The notes beneath the pieces are model-generated. The model was given only the letters and a program-made list of their open reading frames with translations, ran no database searches and was not told where the DNA came from. Shown here in pieces: positions 16,731-25,128 of a stretch of 64,000 nucleotides of DNA (positions are counted from its first letter, which is position 1; the number at the start of each line of letters is the position of its first letter). Both the position numbers and the translations under genes were made by a program. Origin of the DNA: Thermococcus barophilus MP (GTDB taxonomy: Archaea > Methanobacteriota_B > Thermococci > Thermococcales > Thermococcaceae); assembly GCF_000151105.2 (NCBI RefSeq), contig NC_014804.1:1724567-1788566 (forward strand), in the 5' to 3' direction.

Positions 16731-18188
16731 TCATCCCTCTAAGCTTTCAATTCTTTTCTTCCAGTTGCCTGGTTTTTTGAAATCTTTTTCTGTATAATTT
16801 CCCTCTTTTTTCAGAATTCCCCTCGCCGCTAAGAGCCCTGTTGCGGCAGCGTTTACTATATCTCTGGAAAGCCCAGCACCATCACCGGCGGCGAATATGT
16901 TTTCTATGCTCGTTTCTAAGTCTTCATTTACTTCAGCTCTCATTGCATAGTATTTAATTTCAGGAGCATAGAGCAGAGTATGATCACTTGCAACTCCTGG
17001 GATTACTTTATCTAACTTTTCGAGACCTTCTATTATATTCGTAACAACCCTATGGGGCAGTGCCATGGCTATATCTCCCGGGGTAACATGTTTTAATGTC
17101 GGTTCAACGTTGCTCTTCCTTATCCTTGCCCATGTACTCCTCCTTCCTCTCCTTAAATCACCTAAACGCTGCAGAATTGGCTTTCCTCCACCGATCGTTG
17201 TTGCCAACTGAGCGATGCTCTTCCCATAAGCTGTTGTGTCTTCAACGGGCTCTGTAAGCTCTATTCTGCTCAAAAAGGCGAAATTTGTGTTGTTGCTTTT
17301 TCTGTCCCTCATTGAATGTCCATTTACACCAACATAACTATCATATCTTTCCTCCACAACAAATCCATACGGATTTGTGCAGAATGTCCTAACGAAGTCG
17401 TCGTATGTATCTGTGTAGATGTGGAACTTAGGGTCGTGGTTTATGCTCGTTATGGGCTCCATCACTATGGCGGGAACTTCAACCCTAACCCCCACATCTA
17501 TTGGGCCGTGTCTGGCTTTTAGTCCAATTTTCTGAGCAACTTCATGGAACCAGTCGGCTCCACCCCTTCCGGGAGCTACAATTATGTATCTGGCTTTAAT
17601 CGTGAAGAGTCTATTCCTTCTCCTCGCTACGACTTCACTTTGCCTAAATTCTTCAACTTTTGTCCAGAGAATGAACTTTACTCCCTTGCTTTCAAGATAT
17701 TCTTTGATTGATTTTATCACTTCCTTTGTATGGTCAGAACCAATGTGTCTCTGGATTATTGGGATGAATTTTACCCCTGCCTGAGCGGCTCTCCTCTCCC
17801 ATTCTCGAATTTGCTCCTCATTTCCTTTGTAAAGCCTTCTTGGTGCCCCATGTCTCAGAAATATTTGATCAACTTCCCAAACGAGCTGCCAAGAATAGTT
17901 TTCGTCGTGTGTAAGTTCAGTTAAATCGCCACCGATATCTGGTCTTAGATTTATTGTTCCATCGCTTAAGCCTCCAGCGCCTCCAACACCGCTCATTATG
18001 TGACATGGTTTGCACCCAACACAGTAGCCGACTTCATACATTGGACATACTCTCTGATCAATGTCTCCACCTTCATCTATCACAGCTATTTTAAAATCGC
18101 TTTTCTCTGCAAGCTCATAAGCGGCAAAAAGACCTGCTGGACCTGCTCCTATAATGACAACGTCAAATTTTTCTTCAAAAGAAACCAT
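16731..18188 (-). CDS. FAD-dependent dehydrogenase/oxidoreductase (COG2509-like)
   Basis: 485 aa from the ATG at 18188 (AAGGGA upstream); the open frame beyond it overlaps the divergent CBS gene and is not protein-like. The N-terminal dinucleotide fold is DVVIIGAGPAGLFAAYEL. A cysteine-rich segment RVCPMYEVGYCVGCKPCHI follows, then GVGGAGGLSDG. The C-terminus has IFAAGDGAGLSRDIVNAAATG, an FAD-binding motif. The family is widespread in archaea and annotated as uncharacterised FAD-utilising dehydrogenase; the cysteine cluster may hold metal or Fe-S. Substrate unknown. Cytosolic, monocistronic. Confidence 0.85.
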   Translation of the reverse strand: MVSFEEKFDVVIIGAGPAGLFAAYELAEKSDFKIAVIDEGGDIDQRVCPMYEVGYCVGCKPCHIMSGVGGAGGLSDGTINLRPDIGGDLTELTHDENYSWQLVWEVDQIFLRHGAPRRLYKGNEEQIREWERRAAQAGVKFIPIIQRHIGSDHTKEVIKSIKEYLESKGVKFILWTKVEEFRQSEVVARRRNRLFTIKARYIIVAPGRGGADWFHEVAQKIGLKARHGPIDVGVRVEVPAIVMEPITSINHDPKFHIYTDTYDDFVRTFCTNPYGFVVEERYDSYVGVNGHSMRDRKSNNTNFAFLSRIELTEPVEDTTAYGKSIAQLATTIGGGKPILQRLGDLRRGRRSTWARIRKSNVEPTLKHVTPGDIAMALPHRVVTNIIEGLEKLDKVIPGVASDHTLLYAPEIKYYAMRAEVNEDLETSIENIFAAGDGAGLSRDIVNAAATGLLAARGILKKEGNYTEKDFKKPGNWKKRIESLEG

Positions 18189-18275
18189 ATATCCCTTACC
18201 AAGGTTTGCAGTGTGCATACTTATAAAATTTGTGATTACAGAGAAAGATTTAAACACATTTTTGTCCAATATACT

Positions 18276-18827
18276 ATGGTGGCATGGGTGGAACGTGCTG
18301 AAAAGCTGAAGAGGAAGAAGATGCATATTGTTGTGGGAAAAAGAAAGCACCTCCAAATGCAGAGAAAGGAGGAGCTGAGCCATAATATAAGGTACATATC
18401 CAAGGTTCCTGTTAAACTTGTCATGGATACGGATTTCTTAAAGGTTCATCCAGAGGATCCACTTACAACCTTAATAGAAAACCTCAAAGGAGAGGAAACC
18501 TCTGCAGTTGTTGTTGATGAAAAAAACAGGCTTTTGGGATTTATTACAATGAAGGACCTGCTTCATTTCTTCAGTCCACCTCGGAGATATTCGATTGTTG
18601 GTCTTGGGCTCTTGAAAAGATACACGCTGAACAGGGCATCAAGGGTTGAGGACATAATGGTTACGAAGCCGATAACAATTCACATCGATGATAATTTGGG
18701 TCATGCAATAAAGTTGATGATTGAAACTGGTAAGCATCATCTTCCTGTTGTTGATGGTGAAAAACATGTTCATGGCATCTTAGAGGTGAAGGACATAATA
18801 AGGCTTATCAGGATTGTATCCGTTTAG
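18276..18827 (+). CDS. CBS-domain pair protein
   Basis: 183 aa. The ATG at 18276 lies about 25 bases after GATTTAAAC, so it is probably leaderless. A basic N-terminus (residues 1-45) precedes two CBS motifs: VMDTDFLKVHPEDPLTTLIE to GFITMKDLLHFF, and VEDIMVTKPITIHIDDN to HGILEVKDIIRL. CBS pairs bind adenine nucleotides and regulate partners. The two antiporter genes follow at once (gap of 11 bases, then 1 base), so it may sense energy state for them; this is inferred from position only. Confidence 0.85.
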   Translation: MVAWVERAEKLKRKKMHIVVGKRKHLQMQRKEELSHNIRYISKVPVKLVMDTDFLKVHPEDPLTTLIENLKGEETSAVVVDEKNRLLGFITMKDLLHFFSPPRRYSIVGLGLLKRYTLNRASRVEDIMVTKPITIHIDDNLGHAIKLMIETGKHHLPVVDGEKHVHGILEVKDIIRLIRIVSV

Positions 18828-18838
18828 AGGCGATAAAG

Positions 18839-19981
18839 TTGGATGTATTCCTCGAACTTGCAACTATATTAATAGCTGCAAAGATATTTGGGTATCTGGC
18901 AACCAAGATAAAGATGCCTGCAGCATTGGGTCAGCTTGTTGGGGGAATAATTATTGGTCCATCTATCCTTCGTTTTGTGAGCTATTCTGAGGAGGTACAC
19001 TTGATAAGTGAACTCGGTATTGTTCTGCTTCTCTTTCTGGCCGGTCTTGAAACGGATGTCGAGGAATTTAAGCGTGTTGGCGTTCCGGCTTTTCTTGTTG
19101 CCGTTGGCGGTGTTGCTGTACCCCTCATCCTTGGTTATGCCTCTGCGCTGTTCTTTGGATATTCAAAGGTTCAGGCTCTTTTTCTTGGAGGTGTTTTAAC
19201 TGCCACAAGTGTTGGATTAACGGCGAGCATTTTAATGGAAATGAAGAAGCTCAGGGGGAAGGAAGGAACCACGATTTTAGCTGCTGCTGTTGTCGATGAC
19301 GTTTTGGGCATCATTGTTCTCACAATTTTGGTTGCATTAAACACAAAGGGGCATGTCTATATTGAGGATTTGCTCATTCTCCTTGGGGAAGTAGCATTTT
19401 TCTTTGCTGTTAGTATTCTCCTCGGAACTCCAGCTATAAAAGAGGCCTTAAAGCTTTCATCAAAAATTGAACTGCCAGAGACAGTTACAGCCTTTGCTCT
19501 TTCCATAACGTTGATATTTGCATATATAGCTGAAAAGTTTCAAATAGCCGGCATTACTGGTGCTTATTTGGCAGGTTTAATAATAGCTCAAACTGATGAA
19601 GCGAGGAGAATAACTACCAAGATAATGACAATAGCATACTCCCTATTTGTTCCAGTATTTTTGGTTAGCATCGGTATAAAAAGCGACATAGGAACACTCC
19701 TCCATGCAGGAACTTTCGCCCTTATCTACGCCCTTGTGGGTGTTTTTGGTAAGATAGTGGGATGTGGAGCTGGGGCATTGCTTGCAAAGTTCAAACCTAA
19801 AGAAGCCCTTCGCGTTGGTGTTGGCATGATACCAAGGATGGAAGTTGCCCTGATCATGGCCAACGTCGCTTTGACAGAGGGGGTTTTTGACCAAGGTATT
19901 TTCTCGATCCCCGTGACTATGGTGATTATAACCACGCTAATAACGCCACCTCTGCTTAAGCTGGCATTTGCGAGGGAGTGA
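18839..19981 (+). CDS. CPA2-type cation:proton antiporter (first of pair)
   Basis: 380 aa with about 12 hydrophobic segments. It starts at TTG with GAGGCGAT upstream; the next ATG (residue 28) would remove the first helix. Motifs: LGQLVGGIIIGPSIL, LGIVLLLFLAGLETDVEEFK, and TTILAAAVVDDVLGIIVL with the paired Asp of the ion site. It shares extended identity with the next gene, including the TTILAAAVVDDVLG block, pointing to tandem duplication. Probable role is Na+/H+ or K+/H+ exchange in the cytoplasmic membrane. Confidence 0.88.
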   Translation: MDVFLELATILIAAKIFGYLATKIKMPAALGQLVGGIIIGPSILRFVSYSEEVHLISELGIVLLLFLAGLETDVEEFKRVGVPAFLVAVGGVAVPLILGYASALFFGYSKVQALFLGGVLTATSVGLTASILMEMKKLRGKEGTTILAAAVVDDVLGIIVLTILVALNTKGHVYIEDLLILLGEVAFFFAVSILLGTPAIKEALKLSSKIELPETVTAFALSITLIFAYIAEKFQIAGITGAYLAGLIIAQTDEARRITTKIMTIAYSLFVPVFLVSIGIKSDIGTLLHAGTFALIYALVGVFGKIVGCGAGALLAKFKPKEALRVGVGMIPRMEVALIMANVALTEGVFDQGIFSIPVTMVIITTLITPPLLKLAFARE

Positions 19982-19982
19982 G

Positions 19983-21110
19983 ATGGAAACTTTATTGATG
20001 ATAGCGATGATGCTCGCAACGGCAAAGCTCCTTGGCTGGATATTTGAAAAGTTCGGTCAGCCTGTTGTGCTCGGTCAGATTCTTGGAGGATTAATAATTG
20101 GAATCTTTGCTGAAAGCAATGAAATAATCCGTGAATTTGCGAATCTCGGTGTGCTCCTCCTTTTGTTCTTAGCGGGACTTGAGAGTGATCTGGGTGAATT
20201 TAAGAGAGTTGGAAAGCCAAGCATGTTTGTTGCGGGAGTGGGGGTTGCTGTTGCATTTGCATTTGGATTTCTTGTTTCCCTGCCTTTTGTCGAGCTCCAT
20301 GAAGCCCTTTTATACGGTGCAATAATGACTCCAACCAGCGTTAGCATAACTGTTAGAGTACTAATGGAGCTCAGAAGGTTAAGAACAAAAGAGGGAACCA
20401 CGATTTTGGCTGCTGCTGTTGTTGATGATGTTTTGGGCATATTGATTCTAACCATCGTGCTCTCTCTATTGAGAGAAGGTAGCGTCCATTATGATGCCAT
20501 CATTGAGATCCTCATTGAGGTTGCTGGATTTCTTGCAGTTTTCTTATATTTGGGTCCTGTGCTGGCGGAAAAAGCCTTTAGAAAGATTTCCCGCATAGAT
20601 TTGCCAGAGTCCACAACGACTTTTGCAGTAATTTTTCTGATACTCTTTGCTTACTTAGCCGAGCACTTGAACTTGGCTTCCATCCTTGGAGCATACATGG
20701 TTGGTCTTACGATTGGGCAAACAAATTACAGAAAACAAGTGGAAAATCCAGTTAACACCTTGGGATATTCACTGTTCATCCCTCTCTTCTTCGTGGAGGT
20801 TGGTATGAGAATTGAGCTGACCTATATACTTCATGCTGGATTATTCGCCGTAATCTATGCCTCTGCAGCTATTCTCAGTAAGATACTTGGGTGTGGTTTT
20901 GGTGCCTATTTAGGTGGCTTTGACCTGAAGGCATCTTTAAGAATAGGAGTTGGCATGATTCCAAGGCTGGGTGTTGAGCTGGCTATGCTGGCGATAGCAA
21001 TGGCGAGCGGCGTAGTTGGTGCTGACGCATTAACAGTGGCAATCTTCATGGTGTTTGTGACGACCATAATAACTCCTCCATTATTGAAGTGGGTTTACAG
21101 CAGAGGATGA
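19983..21110 (+). CDS. CPA2-type cation:proton antiporter (second of pair)
   Basis: 375 aa. The ATG at 19983, one base after the previous stop, has GGGAGTGA upstream. Motifs mirror those of its neighbour: LGQILGGLIIGIF, LGVLLLLFLAGLESDLGEFK, TTILAAAVVDDVLGILIL, GMIPRLGVELAML. The two-gene duplicate arrangement behind a CBS regulator suggests either a heteromeric antiporter or two ion specificities. Which ion is carried is not visible. Confidence 0.88.
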   Translation: METLLMIAMMLATAKLLGWIFEKFGQPVVLGQILGGLIIGIFAESNEIIREFANLGVLLLLFLAGLESDLGEFKRVGKPSMFVAGVGVAVAFAFGFLVSLPFVELHEALLYGAIMTPTSVSITVRVLMELRRLRTKEGTTILAAAVVDDVLGILILTIVLSLLREGSVHYDAIIEILIEVAGFLAVFLYLGPVLAEKAFRKISRIDLPESTTTFAVIFLILFAYLAEHLNLASILGAYMVGLTIGQTNYRKQVENPVNTLGYSLFIPLFFVEVGMRIELTYILHAGLFAVIYASAAILSKILGCGFGAYLGGFDLKASLRIGVGMIPRLGVELAMLAIAMASGVVGADALTVAIFMVFVTTIITPPLLKWVYSRG

Positions 21111-21157
21111 AGCAAACTTTAGAAATCAGAAGTGTTTAAGACGATTGAAGAACATGG

Positions 21158-21340
21158 AAGTTTGTTTATCTTTCTGAGGTTCGCTGATATAGTGTGGATT
21201 TAAGTAAGTATATTGTTTTTAAAGTGGGTTTCTTGTCTTTTTTGCGTCCAAAGGACGCTTTTGGAGTGAAACACTGAAGAACTGCCAATTAATTAGAAAT
21301 CCACACTAAGAAACAGCACTTGGAAGAGATAAACAAACTT
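21158..21340. repeat. 183-bp nested inverted repeat with central hairpin (MITE-like)
   Basis: Two perfect inverted-repeat pairs share one centre of symmetry: AAGTTTGTTTATCT (21158-21171) with AGATAAACAAACTT (21327-21340), and TAGTGTGGATTT (21190-21201) with AAATCCACACTA (21297-21308). Both centre near 21249, where a 6-bp hairpin GCGTCC-AAA-GGACGC sits (21244-21258). The remaining arm sequence is only loosely symmetrical. No coding sequence lies inside. This is the form of a small palindromic non-autonomous element or a long structured RNA. Confidence 0.6.
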
Positions 21341-21344
21341 TGAT

Positions 21345-21368
21345 CAAACTTTGCGAAGGCAAAGTTTG
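21345..21368. repeat. 10-bp perfect hairpin beside tRNA-Gly
   Basis: CAAACTTTGC, loop GAAG, GCAAAGTTTG. On the minus strand it begins 4 bases after the tRNA-Gly CCA end, so it could end or protect that transcript. Its arm also repeats the CAAACTTT word at the edge of the adjacent inverted repeat. Confidence 0.55.
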
Positions 21369-21371
21369 TTA

Positions 21372-21449
21372 TGGTGCGGTGGCCGGGATTTGAACCCGGG
21401 TCGCCGGCTTGGGAGGCCGGCGTCCTAGACCAGGCTAGACTACCACCGC
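21372..21449 (-). tRNA. tRNA-Gly (anticodon CCC)
   Basis: On the minus strand GCGGTGG pairs with CCACCGC, followed by A and an encoded CCA. The anticodon stem CCGGC/GCCGG encloses the loop CTCCCAA with anticodon CCC. The T-arm GGGTTCAAATCCC is standard. No intron. Confidence 0.95.
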
Positions 21450-21484
21450 CCAACAATAAATAGAGAAAGGAGTATTTAAAAGCT

Positions 21485-21910
21485 TTACTTCAGTCTCTCC
21501 AAAATAATTGCCGGGCACACCTTAGTGACTCCATCTATCTTTCCAATCTTGTTTGAGATTATATCTGCTAAATCTTCTCCGTCTTTTGCCCATATTTCTG
21601 CCATTATCATGTGATCCCCGCTTGTTAGATAAAGCTCCTTAACAAACTCAAATTCTTTAAGCTTGTGTGCAACTTCAAATATTTTCTCGGGTTTTGTATC
21701 TACACCAGTTATGCTCACAAGGTTATAGCCGAGTTTGGCAGGGTTAACCTTGACAGTGTAACCCTTAATGATTCCTGCCTCCTCCAATGCCCTAACCCTT
21801 TTCCTCACAGCAGTCTCGCTAATTCCAAGGACTTTGGCTATTTCTGTAAAAGGCGTCCTTGCATCTTTGGTGAGCATGTCTATTATAACCCTATCCCTTT
21901 CATCTATCAA
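21485..21910 (-). CDS. lrpA: Lrp/AsnC-family regulator LrpA
   Basis: 141 aa, the exact length of P. furiosus LrpA, and alignable with it from memory throughout. Start is TTG with GGTGAG upstream. The N-terminal helix-turn-helix (residues about 5-60) contains [20 protein letters not shown]; the C-terminal RAM domain contains [18 protein letters not shown] and ends [15 protein letters not shown]. Lrp proteins form octamers around DNA and respond to amino acids; P. furiosus LrpA represses its own gene. Single gene, followed by the tRNA-Gly gene on the same strand. Confidence 0.93.
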   Translation of the reverse strand: MIDERDRVIIDMLTKDARTPFTEIAKVLGISETAVRKRVRALEEAGIIKGYTVKVNPAKLGYNLVSITGVDTKPEKIFEVAHKLKEFEFVKELYLTSGDHMIMAEIWAKDGEDLADIISNKIGKIDGVTKVCPAIILERLK

Positions 21911-21977
21911 TTCTTCTCACCTCACATTAATTTAGCAAATCTAATATATTAACTTTTTGAACTTTTTGGTTTCAATA

Positions 21978-23231
21978 TCAAACATTTAATTTTAATTTTG
22001 TTACTACCTCAACGTGTGGGGTGTGAGGGAACATGTCGAGCCCAATTATCTCTTCAACTTTGTAGATACTCTTAAGCTCCTCCAAGTTTTTAGCAAGGGT
22101 TTTGGGATTGCACGAAACATAGACAATTATTTCTGGTGCGTCTTTAAGCATTTTTCGAATGAGCTTTGGATGAAGCCCGGCCCTTGGTGGATCGACCACA
22201 ATGGTATCATATTTTCCGAGATTTCCTACGCTTTTGTCTTCTCCAACATAAAATTTAGCATCAACATTGTTTATTTCAGCATTCTTCCTTGCCATCTCAA
22301 CAGCAAAAGGATTAATTTCAATTCCTTCAACTTCAAAGCCTTTTTTGGCGAGATAAATTCCAAATGTTCCGACCCCAGAATAGAGATCAAGGACTTTTTT
22401 GCCTTCTGCAAACTCAGCTACTTTTTTCACAAGGTTGACTGCCTGATAAGAATTTGTCTGGAAAAAGCTGTTTGGATGAATCAAGTAGACAACATCATCA
22501 AGCCTTTCTTTTATGAACTCTCTGTTCCAGAACTTCCTTGGCTCTCCATAGGAGACATCACTTTTTGAGCTGTTAACGCTCCAGTATATCGAGTCTGCAA
22601 AACTAAAGTATTCTTGAACTTCATCCGGGAGGCTTCCTTCGTATGTAACTAAATTGATCATGAGTTCTCCGGTGAACTTGCCTTCTCTCATCACAATGTA
22701 TCTCATGAAACCTTCGCTCTTCCTTAAATTCCATGGTTGCAGTTTGAAATCTTCTATAAATTCCCTGAGCGATTTGAGAGCTCTTCCACTCTTTTCACCA
22801 AAAACTATGCACTTTTCTATGTCTACAACATCCCACCAAGTGCCTCTTCTCCTAAACCCTATACCTTCTGTGGATATTACAACATCAATCCTATTCCTGT
22901 GTCCATAAATTTTTGGAGAGGGGATGACATCAACAGCATATCCGAGGAGATTTTCCAGTTTTTCTGCCTTAAATTTTATCTGCTCACTGTACGGCAGATG
23001 CTGGAGCACGCACCCTCCGCACTTTCCAAAGTACGGGCATTTTGGTTCAGTCCTAATTGGAGAAGGCATTATTATTTCGTATTCATGTGCAACAAGCTTT
23101 TTCTTTTCTCTATGCCATTTTTTAATCTCAACAACATCCCCAACAGCTGCAAAAGGAACATAAACCTTCTTTTTCCCCGCTTTTATGATCCCAAACCCCT
23201 CTTCGCTCAGCTTTTTAATCTCTCCTCTCAT
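21978..23231 (-). CDS. RNA m5U methyltransferase (TrmA/RlmD family)
   Basis: 417 aa. N-terminal TRAM-like OB domain (VYVPFAAVGDVVEI), then the four-cysteine Fe-S motif CPYFGKCGGCVLQH with a later Cys, then the SAM-binding domain VLDLYSGVGTFGIYLAKKG, motif IV VDPPRAGLHPKLI and the catalytic Cys in YVSCNPKTLAKNL. Pyrococcus has two such paralogues, one acting on tRNA U54 and one on 23S rRNA; I cannot tell which this is. No clear RBS, but TTTATAAG about 27 bases upstream suggests a leaderless transcript. If tRNA-specific, it would supply the substrate for TtuA. Confidence 0.9.
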   Translation of the reverse strand: MRGEIKKLSEEGFGIIKAGKKKVYVPFAAVGDVVEIKKWHREKKKLVAHEYEIIMPSPIRTEPKCPYFGKCGGCVLQHLPYSEQIKFKAEKLENLLGYAVDVIPSPKIYGHRNRIDVVISTEGIGFRRRGTWWDVVDIEKCIVFGEKSGRALKSLREFIEDFKLQPWNLRKSEGFMRYIVMREGKFTGELMINLVTYEGSLPDEVQEYFSFADSIYWSVNSSKSDVSYGEPRKFWNREFIKERLDDVVYLIHPNSFFQTNSYQAVNLVKKVAEFAEGKKVLDLYSGVGTFGIYLAKKGFEVEGIEINPFAVEMARKNAEINNVDAKFYVGEDKSVGNLGKYDTIVVDPPRAGLHPKLIRKMLKDAPEIIVYVSCNPKTLAKNLEELKSIYKVEEIIGLDMFPHTPHVEVVTKLKLNV

Positions 23232-23339
23232 GAATCTTGGATCCGCTGTGCACTTATAAATCTTTTTTGAAAGATTGGCAAATTTTGTCCAGCAATGTTT
23301 ATTAGAATGGAATGCATAAATATTAGTGGTGCCTTTGGT

Positions 23340-23549
23340 ATGCGCAGGAGGGAGTATATATACAAGCTTTTAGTTGTAAAGAAAAGAGCTGTAACTTTAC
23401 AAAAATTAAGTGAAGAGCTGGAAACTCCCATGCCTAAACTTCTCCAGACCCTTAAGAGTTTAGAATCCGATGGACTTGTTGAGGTTTTCTACGGAAAGGA
23501 AAAGGCTGCAATCATGGTTAAGGCTAAAACTTTGGATGACTACATTTAA
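23340..23549 (+). CDS. Small winged-helix protein
   Basis: 69 aa from the ATG at 23340; an ATAAAT element about 25 bases upstream supports a leaderless start here rather than at 23295. The sequence REYIYKLLVVKKRAVTLQKL followed by LQTLKSLESDGLVEVFYG reads as a single winged helix-turn-helix with a short wing. It is divergent from the RNA methyltransferase and precedes a MinD-like ATPase by 166 bases. Its target is unknown. Confidence 0.65.
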   Translation: MRRREYIYKLLVVKKRAVTLQKLSEELETPMPKLLQTLKSLESDGLVEVFYGKEKAAIMVKAKTLDDYI

Positions 23550-23715
23550 TGCTATCTGGATGTATTTCTTTTTACTTTCAGTTTCACTATTTTTTGTTTT
23601 ACTAAATTGCACTTATTTTTTGAGAATTTTTTCTGAATTTCGAACATTATCTTTATAAAGTTCAACCTCATAGTAACATTCAGAAAGGTAAGTTGTCTAT
23701 GGAAGTGGAAAATAC

Positions 23716-24516
23716 ATGACAGTGGTTGTTATCACAGGTAGGGGAGGAGCTGGCAAAACAACGCTTACCTCTAATCTTGGAGTGTATTTTGCGAGAAACA
23801 AGTACAAAACTTTGGTAATTGATGGTGATCTATACCTTCCAAAGTTGGGTTTTCATTTCAGCATCGATTCTCCAAGATACAGCATCCATAACCTTCTTAG
23901 AGATCCAACTCTTAAAATGGAGAATGCCCTTTACAGACATAAAAAAACGGGGGTTTACATCATCCCGGGTAGCGCAAAACTCCGAGATATAATAGATGTA
24001 CCGGCATTTAGATTAAAGAGTATTCTCCATGAAATCATGGACGAGTTCAGTGTTATATTTGTTGATTCTCCAACAGGAATACCTTTTGACACCCTCCATA
24101 TCTTTGAGCTTGCCGATTATCAGATAATTGTTATTGAGCTTGAACGTTCGCCAATTTATTCAGCGGAGGTTATGATACAGAATGAAGTTGTTAAGCTCAA
24201 AAGCTTGGGGGATGCATTTGGATTAAATGTTGCTGTGGTTCTTAATAAGGTTAGGGAGTCTTCAAAAAATATTGAGGCTGTTATAGATTTTCTTGAAGAC
24301 GAAATAGATGTCCCGGTAATAGGGGTGATACCATTTGACCATAGCGTTCCTCATTCGGTGAACATGGGCGTTCCCATACTTGAATACAAACCAAGGAGTC
24401 GTGTCTCACGAAGACTTAGGGAGTGTGGGGAAATTTTAGAGGATTGGATGTTTGGAAAGGCAAAGGTGGAGAGAATTATAGATGAAATAATAGCTGAAAA
24501 ACTATTAAACCCCTAA
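23716..24516 (+). CDS. MinD/ParA-like SIMIBI ATPase
   Basis: 266 aa. The deviant Walker A reads GRGGAGKTT; the signature lysine of KGGxGKT is replaced by Arg, which is unusual for ParA/MinD proteins. Switch I/II-like motifs follow: [13 protein letters not shown] and [14 protein letters not shown]. Later blocks [12 protein letters not shown] and [10 protein letters not shown] are typical of MinD. A C-terminal helical tail (about residues 230-266) could be an amphipathic membrane-targeting segment. These ATPases position membrane or cell-surface machinery; this one has no partner gene beside it. The 3' end overlaps the convergent pyrE by 4 bases. Confidence 0.85.
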   Translation: MTVVVITGRGGAGKTTLTSNLGVYFARNKYKTLVIDGDLYLPKLGFHFSIDSPRYSIHNLLRDPTLKMENALYRHKKTGVYIIPGSAKLRDIIDVPAFRLKSILHEIMDEFSVIFVDSPTGIPFDTLHIFELADYQIIVIELERSPIYSAEVMIQNEVVKLKSLGDAFGLNVAVVLNKVRESSKNIEAVIDFLEDEIDVPVIGVIPFDHSVPHSVNMGVPILEYKPRSRVSRRLRECGEILEDWMFGKAKVERIIDEIIAEKLLNP

Positions 24517-25061
24517 GTCCTGTATTTTTCTTTGTATTCAAACAGCTCCCTGACTTTTATAAGCGGAATCAGGGTGTAGCCCTCTTTTTCAATGTTTTCT
24601 TTGGCTCCCTCCTCTCTGTCAACAACAACCATGATTCCCACAACTTTTGCTCCTTCTTTTTCAAGAATTTTTGCAGCTCTTAAAACACTTCCACCCGTTG
24701 TTGTTACATCTTCAACTAAAAGCACTTTATCCCCAGCTTTTACATCTCCTTCAATTTGCTTTCCAGTCCCGTGCTCTTTCTTCTTCTTTCTCACGATTAA
24801 AAGCGGATTTTCAGTCTCTAAAGATAGGGCTGTTGCAATTGGAACAGCTCCAAGCTCAGGACCGGCAACTTTGTCAAACTCAATTTTTCTCTTTTCAGCT
24901 TCGCTTTTCATGAGTTTTGCAATCAGTTTTAGGGCTTTAGGATTAGTTATGAGTTTCTTAACGTCAATGTAGTAGTTGCTCTCTTTTCCCGAGGTCAAAA
25001 TAAAATGCCCGAACTTTATACATTTTTCTCTAAATATCATACCGATTAGCTCATCCTTCAT
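24513..25061 (-). CDS. pyrE: Orotate phosphoribosyltransferase
   Basis: 182 aa from the ATG at 25061 (GGTGAT upstream). The family features are [20 protein letters not shown] at the N-terminus, the flexible-loop lysines in [15 protein letters not shown], and the PRPP-binding motif [18 protein letters not shown]. It converts orotate and PRPP to OMP in pyrimidine biosynthesis. Monocistronic in this window. Confidence 0.95.
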   Translation of the reverse strand: MKDELIGMIFREKCIKFGHFILTSGKESNYYIDVKKLITNPKALKLIAKLMKSEAEKRKIEFDKVAGPELGAVPIATALSLETENPLLIVRKKKKEHGTGKQIEGDVKAGDKVLLVEDVTTTGGSVLRAAKILEKEGAKVVGIMVVVDREEGAKENIEKEGYTLIPLIKVRELFEYKEKYRT

Positions 25062-25128
25062 TTTTATCACCAGAATGCTAAATTTAAAAAATTTTTGAAA
25101 ATAAATAAACAGAAAAACGTTTAAAAAC

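Noticed and set aside
18000-18275. N-terminal extension of the CBS protein
   Set aside because: Overlaps the divergent FAD gene and its promoter; a TATA-led leaderless ATG at 18276 explains the start.
22014-22568. 184-codon open frame on the plus strand
   Set aside because: Lies wholly antisense to the RNA m5U methyltransferase and has no RBS or recognisable protein pattern.
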